Shown: positions 1-4,881 of the stretch, piece after piece
Numbering within the stretch: position 1 is the first letter of the stretch
How the letters are laid out: every line of letters begins with the position of its first letter
From: Deltaproteobacteria bacterium
GTDB lineage: Bacteria > Myxococcota_A > Polyangia > Polyangiales > Houyiibacteriaceae
Reading direction: 5' to 3'
Length of the DNA stretch: 11,288 bases
NCBI GenBank assembly: GCA_003647035.1
Contig: QMMB01000052.1
Coordinates: forward strand, 1 to 11,288
The notes under the pieces: model-generated
What the model saw: only the letters and a program-made list of their open reading frames with translations
Database searches by the model: none
What the model was told of the DNA's origin: nothing
Program-made: the position numbers and the translations under genes

Positions 1-369
1 ATTGTCGGAGGAGACGAACTCGACCCCCCCCGCCGTCTTGGAAGCCAGAAGATCGGGGTGATCGGTCAGCACCCTGCCCACGCCAGCAGCTTTGGCGAGC
101 GCGACGAGCGCCTTGTCCCAATCTTCGATGAAAAACTCCTCGGTCGGCACGACGTCCACCAGACTGCGAAGGGTCGCCATCTGCTGCGCGACAGCCCCGT
201 CTTTGAACTCGGGCATTGCGCGAAGCATCGACTCGACGCGCTCCATGACCCAGCCCGATGCCTTTGGCTTGCTAGGGCCTCCAAGGGCGCGCCGAACCAC
301 GTGCTCAGGCGGGGAGCCGAGCGCAACCGACGCGTTGACGTAAATGTCGGGGGCCAGAACGACGTCCAT
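1..369 (-). CDS. PIN-domain protein, 3' end cut off by the window edge
   Basis: An open frame of 123 codons begins at the ATG at 369-367 and runs off the left edge without a stop. The N-terminus has a hydrophobic strand followed by an acidic residue (VVLAPDIYVNAS, Asp8), and near residues 99-106 the segment RVLTDHPDLL precedes GVEFVSSD. This start-and-end pairing of acidic residues around a helical middle is typical of PIN-fold (VapC/PilT-N-like) metal-dependent ribonucleases. The C-terminal catalytic residues lie outside the window, so activity cannot be judged. No antitoxin-like small gene lies directly upstream: the next gene is divergent. A toxin-antitoxin role is therefore not supported by this context, though an antitoxin could lie downstream beyond the edge. 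The family call is from motif recognition and is moderately sure; the substrate is unknown. Confidence 0.65.
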   Translation of the reverse strand, partial: MDVVLAPDIYVNASVALGSPPEHVVRRALGGPSKPKASGWVMERVESMLRAMPEFKDGAVAQQMATLRSLVDVVPTEEFFIEDWDKALVALAKAAGVGRVLTDHPDLLASKTAGGVEFVSSDN

Positions 370-414
370 GTTGCGACTCTAACACGGACGATACTCACGT
401 GACATACTAGCGCC
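370..414. promoter_or_regulatory. Divergent promoter gap with a TCACGTGA palindrome
   Basis: The 45 bases between the PIN gene and the phosphatase gene must hold both promoters. No Shine-Dalgarno sequence precedes either start. Reading rightwards, CTAACA (379-384), an 18-base spacer and CATACT (403-408) end six bases before the ATG at 415. Reading leftwards, ATGTCA (revcomp of 400-405), an 18-base spacer and TAGAGT (revcomp of 376-381) end six bases before the ATG at 369. Each hexamer matches the sigma-70 consensus at four of six bases. A perfect 8-base palindrome TCACGTGA (395-402) sits between the two -10 elements and could be an operator, but a palindrome this short can occur by chance. 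Confidence 0.3.
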
Positions 415-903
415 ATGGTCATGCCCGTACGCGTTTGTTTCATTTGCCTGGGGAACATTTGCCGATCGCCCACCGCCGAAGCGACGATGCGCCGACTGCT
501 CGAAAAGGAGCAGCTCACCGCTCACATCGAGATCGACAGCGCGGGAACGGGGGACTGGCACGTCGGGGAGCCACCGGACCGTCGCGCGACAGCCGCCGCC
601 AAACGCCGGGGCATCGAGATGGGCGGGCGGGCGCGTCGAGTGGTGGCGAAGGACTTCGAGCGCTTCGACTACGTGATTGCTATGGACCGCGCGAACCGAA
701 GTGACCTCTTGCGATTGGCGCCGAGCCCGGCCGGCAAGGCCAAGGTCGAGCTTTTTCGCAACTACGATCCCGTGTCACCCCGCGACGCCGAAGTCCCGGA
801 CCCGTACTACGGCCAAGGCGACGGTTTCGAGACGGTCCTCGACATCTGTGAGGCGGCGTCCCGAGGGCTCCTCCGAGATATCCGAGACAATCACTCGCTA
901 TGA
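415..903 (+). CDS. Low-molecular-weight protein-tyrosine-phosphatase family protein, possible ribulosamine-5-phosphatase
   Basis: The 162-residue length and layout fit the LMW-PTP family. The P-loop CLGNICRS at residues 11-18 holds the nucleophile Cys11 and the phosphate-binding Arg17 (C-X5-R-S), with the extra Cys16 seen in many members. The general-acid loop is VPDPYYG with Asp129. DYVIAMDRANRSDL near 85-98 and a C-terminal helix (ETVLDICEAASRGLL) complete the fold. The start could be the ATG at 415 or at 421, only two codons apart; no Shine-Dalgarno is visible. The stop overlaps the start of the kinase gene by four bases (ATGA), so the two are probably translationally coupled. As I recall, human LMW-PTP-A was shown to act as a protein-ribulosamine-5-phosphatase, and bacterial FN3K homologues are often next to LMW-PTP genes. 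A role in protein deglycation is therefore more likely here than control of tyrosine kinases, none of which is visible nearby. Confidence 0.93.
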   Translation: MVMPVRVCFICLGNICRSPTAEATMRRLLEKEQLTAHIEIDSAGTGDWHVGEPPDRRATAAAKRRGIEMGGRARRVVAKDFERFDYVIAMDRANRSDLLRLAPSPAGKAKVELFRNYDPVSPRDAEVPDPYYGQGDGFETVLDICEAASRGLLRDIRDNHSL

Positions 904-1760
904 TTCCGGAGCTGCGCGACGCGGTCGGACGCCAACTGGGCACGCGGGTGCTCGAGGCGACGCGACTCGGCGGCGGAGACATCAACGACGCATTCGAGGT
1001 TTCGCTAGAAGACCGAACGCGGATCTTCGTCAAGACGCATCCCGATCCGCCCGGCGGCATGTTCGGAGCGGAGGCGCGCGGGCTCCGCTGGCTGGAAGAA
1101 ACCAAGGCGATTCGCATCCCGCGCGTCATCGCATTCTCTGACGAACAGCCGGCGTACTTGGCACTCGAGCTGCTGACGCCAGCGCAACCTCAACCCGATT
1201 TCGAAGAGGCGCTGGGGCATTCCCTGGCCGCCTTGCACGCGTTTGGCTCACCATCGTTCGGTCTGGACCATGACAATTTCATCGGCCGCCTACCGCAGAC
1301 GAACGCGACGGCCGACGATTGGGCATCGTTCTACTGGACGTCCCGGATCGAGCCGCAACTGCGTCTCGCGACCGACCGTGGCTTGATCGACGGCGAGACC
1401 CATGCGCGTTTCGACTCACTTCGGCGCGTTCTTCCCGAGCGCGTCGGACCTGGTGAACCTCCGTCGCGCCTCCACGGAGACCTCTGGGGCGGAAACCTCC
1501 ACGTGGACGAACAGGGACGGCCGTGTTTGATCGACCCCGCCGTCTACGCCGGGCACCGAGAGATCGATTTGGCAATGATGCGACTGTTTGGTGGGTTCGG
1601 CGAACGCGTGTTTGCCGCGTACGAGGACGCATCACCGCTCGCGCCCGGCGCCAGCGATCGGGTTCCTCTCTACCAGCTCTACCCGTTGATGGTGCACGTC
1701 AACCTCTTCGGCGGGTCCTACGTAGACTCGGTGAGGCGCGCGCTCTCGGCTTGCGTCTGA
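900..1760 (+). CDS. Fructosamine/ribulosamine 3-kinase family protein
   Basis: This 286-residue protein matches the FN3K family over its full length. A glycine-rich region with GGGDINDAFEV (24-34) is followed by the ATP-binding Lys45 (IFVKT) and Glu58. A hinge region lies near 88-92 (ALELL). The catalytic loop is LHGDLWGGN (191-199) with Asp194 and Asn199, the metal-binding motif is LIDPAVYAGHREIDLAM (Asp212), and the typical C-terminal segment is YQLYPLMVHVNLFGGSY (258-274). Family members phosphorylate the sugar of Amadori products on proteins at the 3-position, after which the adduct falls off spontaneously. Bacterial members studied mostly prefer ribulosamines and erythrulosamines over fructosamines. 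The start overlaps the phosphatase stop (ATGA) and has no clear Shine-Dalgarno, which suggests coupled translation. The expected catalytic residues are present. The exact substrate is inferred. Confidence 0.93.
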   Translation: MIPELRDAVGRQLGTRVLEATRLGGGDINDAFEVSLEDRTRIFVKTHPDPPGGMFGAEARGLRWLEETKAIRIPRVIAFSDEQPAYLALELLTPAQPQPDFEEALGHSLAALHAFGSPSFGLDHDNFIGRLPQTNATADDWASFYWTSRIEPQLRLATDRGLIDGETHARFDSLRRVLPERVGPGEPPSRLHGDLWGGNLHVDEQGRPCLIDPAVYAGHREIDLAMMRLFGGFGERVFAAYEDASPLAPGASDRVPLYQLYPLMVHVNLFGGSYVDSVRRALSACV

Positions 1761-1786
1761 GGCTCCGCGCGGCCGCCGGACAGTTC

Positions 1787-1817
1787 TTGACACCCGGGAA
1801 ACGGAGGCCCAGATACT
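1787..1817 (+). promoter_or_regulatory. Candidate promoter and ribosome-binding site of the chelatase gene
   Basis: A perfect -35 consensus TTGACA at 1787-1792 is followed, after a 19-base spacer, by GATACT (1812-1817), which matches the -10 consensus at four of six bases. A GGAGG at 1803-1807 lies inside the spacer. If the promoter is used, transcription would begin at or next to the ATG at 1822 and the GGAGG could not serve in translation. If transcription comes from the upstream kinase gene, the GGAGG sits 11 bases before a TTG at 1819 and 14 before the ATG. The two readings exclude each other. The spacer is longer than the usual 17 bases. Confidence 0.35.
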
Positions 1818-1821
1818 CTTG

Positions 1822-2220
1822 ATGGGTAACTCGGCAGCGGTTCTGTTGGTCGACCACGGCAGCCGGCGAGCCGAAGCCAACGCGCTGCTCGGCCAGGTCG
1901 CCGCGCTCGTGAAGCAACGCCTCGGCGCCGGAGGCATCGTCGAGCCGGCGCACATGGAGATCGCAGAGCCCACGATCGCGCAAGGCTTCACCCGCTGCGT
2001 CGAGCAAGGCGCGACCAGGGTCGTCGTACATCCGTTCATGCTTGCGCCGGGACGGCACGTGATGGAGGACCTCCCCCGGTTGGTCGCTGAGGCAGCCCAG
2101 CTGCACGCCGGCGTGGAATTCACGATGGCAGCCCCGCTCGGGAGCCACACGGGCATCATCGATGCGGTGATCGACCGATGCGACGCGGCACTTGGGGGCG
2201 GGGAGCCCGGCAGGCGCTAG
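1822..2220 (+). CDS. Short CbiX/SirB-type sirohydrochlorin chelatase
   Basis: The product of about 132 residues fits the single-domain (CbiX-S-like) class II chelatases, which insert Fe2+ or Co2+ into sirohydrochlorin for siroheme or cobalamin synthesis and act as homodimers in the cytoplasm. The signature VLLVDHGSRR puts the first metal-binding histidine at residue 12. The second family motif, VVVHPFMLAPGRHVMEDLP, contains His70 and His79; in this family a histidine in this segment completes the metal site. The glutamate-rich stretch HMEIAEPTI (44-52) matches the usual E-x-A-x-P segment. The start may be the ATG at 1822 or the TTG at 1819, which is slightly better placed relative to a GGAGG. 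No other siroheme or cobalamin genes lie in the window, so the metal cannot be deduced from context. The gene ends in a palindrome that also holds the stop of the convergent gene. Confidence 0.85.
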   Translation: MGNSAAVLLVDHGSRRAEANALLGQVAALVKQRLGAGGIVEPAHMEIAEPTIAQGFTRCVEQGATRVVVHPFMLAPGRHVMEDLPRLVAEAAQLHAGVEFTMAAPLGSHTGIIDAVIDRCDAALGGGEPGRR

Positions 2221-2230
2221 ACCGGTCTAG
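2217..2230. repeat. Perfect 14-base palindrome holding both convergent stop codons
   Basis: CTAGACCGGTCTAG reads the same on both strands. Its left CTAG contains the TAG stop of the chelatase gene (2218-2220) and its right CTAG contains the TAG stop of the oxidoreductase gene (2229-2227). As RNA it could form only a five-base-pair stem with a CCGG loop and has no T-tract, so it is not a normal intrinsic terminator. It may be a protein-binding site, a weak bidirectional pause site or a coincidence of two TAG codons. Confidence 0.6.
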
Positions 2231-3201
2231 GGAATGAGGACCACCTTACCTGTGGTTTTTCTGGCGCCCAGCGCGTCGAGCGCATCCTTGGCGTCCACCA
2301 GCGGATGGGTCGCCGATACCAGCGGCGCGATCTTGCCGGCGGCGTACAGCTGCGAAAGCGCTGCCTGGGCCTCCTGAAGCACCTGCGGATCTTTGCCGAA
2401 GTAGAGCCCCCAATGTAGCCCGACCAACGAGAAGTTCTTCACGAGCACGCGGCTCATCTTCGCCGACGGAATGCGCCCACTCGCAAAGCCAATGACGAGA
2501 AGTCGCCCTTCGAAGGCGATGCACTTGGTCGAGAGGTCGAACGTGTCCCCGCCGACGGGGTCGTAGACGACGTCGGCGCCACGCCCGTCGGTGAGCTCCT
2601 TGACGCGTTCGACCCATTGCTCGTCGCGGTAGTTGAGGACGACGTCAGCGCCGTTCTTCTTCACGAGGTCGAGCTTGTCCTGTGTGCCCGCCGTACCGAT
2701 GACACGCGCGCCCAACGCAACACCGATCTGAACGGCTGCAAGGCCGACGCCGCCCGCTGCGGCGTGCACCAAGAGTGTCTCCCCTTCCCGCAGGTTGGCC
2801 CGGTGCACGAGGCCGACGTACGAAGTCTGATAGACGATGCCCATCGCGGCGGCTTCCTCGACCGTCATGCGTGGCGGCATGGCAAAGACGCGCTCCTGCG
2901 GAGCAGCCACCGTGGACGCGAAACCGCCGTACTCGAGCAGCGCGCTCACGCGATCACCGACCGCAAACCGATCGACCCCTTCGCCCAGCTCACGGACAAT
3001 GCCCGCAACTTCCGCACCGGGTGAGAACGGCAACTCTGGACGAACCTGGTACTTGCCCTGCGTGATCAGGATGTCGAAGAAGTTGCAACCCGCCGCGCCC
3101 ACATCGATCACGACCTGACCGGGTGCAGCTCGCACCGCATCCAGCTCCTCGCGCTCCAGGGCGCCCGGACCTCCGAGCTCACGGACGACCATCCTGTACA
3201 T
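2227..3201 (-). CDS. Zinc-free NADPH:quinone oxidoreductase-like protein (MDR superfamily)
   Basis: This 324-residue protein is a medium-chain dehydrogenase/reductase of the quinone-oxidoreductase type. An N-terminal GroES-like half contains the GAEVAGIV segment (62-69) and GDRVSALLEYGGFAS (82-96). A Rossmann half follows with the nucleotide-binding motif AAAGGVGLAAVQIG (147-160). The structural-zinc cysteine cluster of the alcohol dehydrogenases is absent, as expected for this branch. DPVGGDTF (214-221) and GRLLVIGFASG (232-242) are typical of QOR and polyketide enoyl-reductase relatives. It probably reduces quinones or activated alkenes with NADPH in the cytoplasm. The ATG at 3201 gives the usual N-terminal strand; a second Met lies three codons in. 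No strong Shine-Dalgarno is seen. It is divergent from the 345-residue helical-repeat gene and convergent with the chelatase gene. The true substrate is unknown. Confidence 0.9.
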   Translation of the reverse strand: MYRMVVRELGGPGALEREELDAVRAAPGQVVIDVGAAGCNFFDILITQGKYQVRPELPFSPGAEVAGIVRELGEGVDRFAVGDRVSALLEYGGFASTVAAPQERVFAMPPRMTVEEAAAMGIVYQTSYVGLVHRANLREGETLLVHAAAGGVGLAAVQIGVALGARVIGTAGTQDKLDLVKKNGADVVLNYRDEQWVERVKELTDGRGADVVYDPVGGDTFDLSTKCIAFEGRLLVIGFASGRIPSAKMSRVLVKNFSLVGLHWGLYFGKDPQVLQEAQAALSQLYAAGKIAPLVSATHPLVDAKDALDALGARKTTGKVVLIP

Positions 3202-3254
3202 GGGCGCGAAGTTTGCCTGTAAAAACGGGCCGCGACTAGCAGGTCACGCCAAAA

Positions 3255-4292
3255 ATGGCTTCCTGCTGGTATAACGGACCGGTGGTCGGGCAAAAACAGA
3301 AGCGCTCGTTGCCAGCGGGTGTCATTCCTGCGCGTCGGCAAGATGATGCCGAGGACGACGGGTCCCGCGTCCGCGCCAAGGCACCGCCACCCATAGAGGA
3401 AGGCTCGCGCACCCACGCGATACCCCACGAGACCCCGGCCGAGCATGCTCAGAAACTGGTTGCTGAGCTGCTCACGCTTGGTCCTGACGAGATCGCTCCT
3501 GTTGTCAGGCGCCTCCTCCCGCTCGGCAACTTCGCCCTCGAAGAGATCGCCGTGCATTTCCCTGGGACACTTTGGCGCCCTTCCCTCGCCACCGATTCAC
3601 GCCTTCCGCGGCCGGAAGAGATCTCGGCGAGCGCGGCGGCACTCGCCACGTTCGGAGAGGAGGCGATTCCCTACCTTGCGCGCATGATGCGTCACTCGAG
3701 CGCAAACGTCCGATACTACGCCGCCGTCATTTGCGGGTCATACGCGAACACCCGGCTGATCGCGCCACTCATGCAAGCCTCTTTGGATGAGGATCGGGAG
3801 TGTCGCCGGGTCGCGCTTCATCTGTTGAGTGCATACCAACACGAGCCCGAATACCGGAGCGCGTTGGTGGAGCTCCGCCGCTGCGCCGCCGACATTGCGT
3901 TGCCACTCGGTGTGAGACGGAGGGCGATCTCCGCCTTGACCCAGCTACGCGACGGGGCATCGGCGCCGCTATTCGTGGACTTACTAGCTGACGCCGACCG
4001 CGGCATCGCGACCGCGTGCCGCGTGGGCCTTAGGGTGCTCACCGCGCACGATTTCGGATTTTCCCGTGACCCCTGGCTCCGGTGGCTGTCCGAGCGCGGG
4101 CAAGAGATTCGCGTTCAATGGCTGATCGAAGGGCTCGGCGACAGTCGTACCAATGTTCGACTCCTGGCGTCGCGCGAGCTTTGGCAGTTGACGAGGTTCC
4201 TGCAGCCTCTTTCGGAAACGGCCCAGCGCGAGGAATTTCTCGCTACCCAGCAAAACTATGAACGCTGGTGGACGAAAAGCCACTCGGAGTAA
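3255..4292 (+). CDS. HEAT-like helical-repeat protein of unknown function, paralogue of the C-terminal domain of the MshEN fusion protein
   Basis: I do not recognise a named function. Residues 1-62 are polar and probably disordered. Residues 66-340 are all-helical, with repeats that look HEAT-like: EEAIPYLARMMRHSSANVRYYAA (135-157), RLIAPLMQASLDEDRECRRVA and SAPLFVDLLADADRGIA. The same domain forms the C-terminal half of the protein encoded at 7309-9342: FPGTLW (102-107), RYYA (153-156), DFG (266-268), WLIEGL (289-294) and a final RWW (337-339) all fall at the same spacing there. No signal peptide, membrane segment or catalytic motif is seen. HEAT-type domains usually bind proteins, so a scaffold or adaptor role is the safest inference. 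The start is uncertain: ATG 3255 gives 345 residues, whereas GTG 3282, six bases after an extended -10-like TGGTATAAC, would give 336. The stop directly abuts the stop of the HAD gene on the other strand. Confidence 0.8.
   Translation: MASCWYNGPVVGQKQKRSLPAGVIPARRQDDAEDDGSRVRAKAPPPIEEGSRTHAIPHETPAEHAQKLVAELLTLGPDEIAPVVRRLLPLGNFALEEIAVHFPGTLWRPSLATDSRLPRPEEISASAAALATFGEEAIPYLARMMRHSSANVRYYAAVICGSYANTRLIAPLMQASLDEDRECRRVALHLLSAYQHEPEYRSALVELRRCAADIALPLGVRRRAISALTQLRDGASAPLFVDLLADADRGIATACRVGLRVLTAHDFGFSRDPWLRWLSERGQEIRVQWLIEGLGDSRTNVRLLASRELWQLTRFLQPLSETAQREEFLATQQNYERWWTKSHSE
3267..3275 (+). promoter_or_regulatory. Candidate extended -10 element inside the annotated 5' end of the helical-repeat gene
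   Basis: TGGTATAAC matches the extended -10 pattern TG-N-TATAAT with one mismatch, unusual in this GC-rich sequence. Transcription would begin near 3282, exactly at an in-frame GTG codon. No recognisable -35 lies 16-18 bases upstream, which extended -10 promoters can tolerate. If it is real, the translation start of the gene would be GTG 3282 or later rather than ATG 3255, and the message would be leaderless. Confidence 0.3.
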
Positions 4293-4877
4293 CTACAACG
4301 CCCTGGCGTCGCGTAGTGACGCGCGCAGCGGGCCGACCCCTTCGAACAGGACGGAACGAATCCCAACCTTCCGCGCGGCTTCGCAGTTGCCGACGCGATC
4401 ATCGATGAATACGCAGTGCTCGGCAGTGACGCCCAGCTCGTTCAACACGTGCTCGTACGCCGCGGATTCTGGCTTTCTCAAACCGGTCATGCACGAGACG
4501 AATGTCCACTCGAGAAACCGCGACGGGCTCAGTCGCTCCTCGATCAGCCGGTACCATACGGGATAGTTCGAGAAGGCGTGCATGGTGACCCCGATACCGG
4601 AGAGCTCGGCGAGAAGCTCCTCGACGCCGGGCAGCCATCGGTACGACGCACGAATGGTACTGACGAACCTCTTTCGATCGAAGTCGCGACCGTCTGCGAA
4701 GAAATTCACGAGAAAGTCTTCTTCGGAGCGCTCACCCAGCTCGAACTCCACCCATGCGCGCGGATGCTTCGCCTCGAGCAGCTCGTCGAACGTCATCCCG
4801 AAGAACTCGGGCATCTCCGCGAAAAACGGGTCCTGGACGAGAGTGCCCATGACGTCCCAAAGCACGATAGGGCGCAT
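4293..4877 (-). CDS. HAD-superfamily phosphatase, resembles plant chloroplast FMN hydrolase
   Basis: This 194-residue HAD hydrolase has motif I as DVMGT (8-12) with nucleophile Asp8, motif II AFSNYP with Ser103, motif III LRKPES with Lys135 and motif IV FIDDR with Asp159-Asp160. A small helical cap follows motif I. The second motif I residue, normally Asp and used as general acid/base, is Met10. From memory the whole protein, including DPFF, the FFGM and KHP segments, NFFADGRDFD and FSNYPVWY, resembles the plant chloroplast HAD enzyme AtcpFHy1, an FMN hydrolase whose motif I also carries DVM. A riboflavin-phosphate phosphatase is thus a reasonable guess but not proven. The gene starts four bases after the stop of the regulator gene, with an AAGG two bases before the ATG, and is the last gene of the minus-strand block. 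Its stop abuts that of the 345-residue protein gene. Confidence 0.85.
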   Translation of the reverse strand: MRPIVLWDVMGTLVQDPFFAEMPEFFGMTFDELLEAKHPRAWVEFELGERSEEDFLVNFFADGRDFDRKRFVSTIRASYRWLPGVEELLAELSGIGVTMHAFSNYPVWYRLIEERLSPSRFLEWTFVSCMTGLRKPESAAYEHVLNELGVTAEHCVFIDDRVGNCEAARKVGIRSVLFEGVGPLRASLRDARAL

Positions 4878-4881
4878 GACC

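Noticed and set aside
1..369. A VapBC-type toxin-antitoxin locus
   Set aside because: The PIN-like gene has no small antitoxin gene directly upstream: the neighbour is a divergent phosphatase gene. The downstream side is outside the window.
415..903. A Wzb-type phosphatase of an exopolysaccharide locus
   Set aside because: No Wzc-type tyrosine kinase or Wza exporter gene is nearby, and the coupled neighbour is a fructosamine-kinase homologue.
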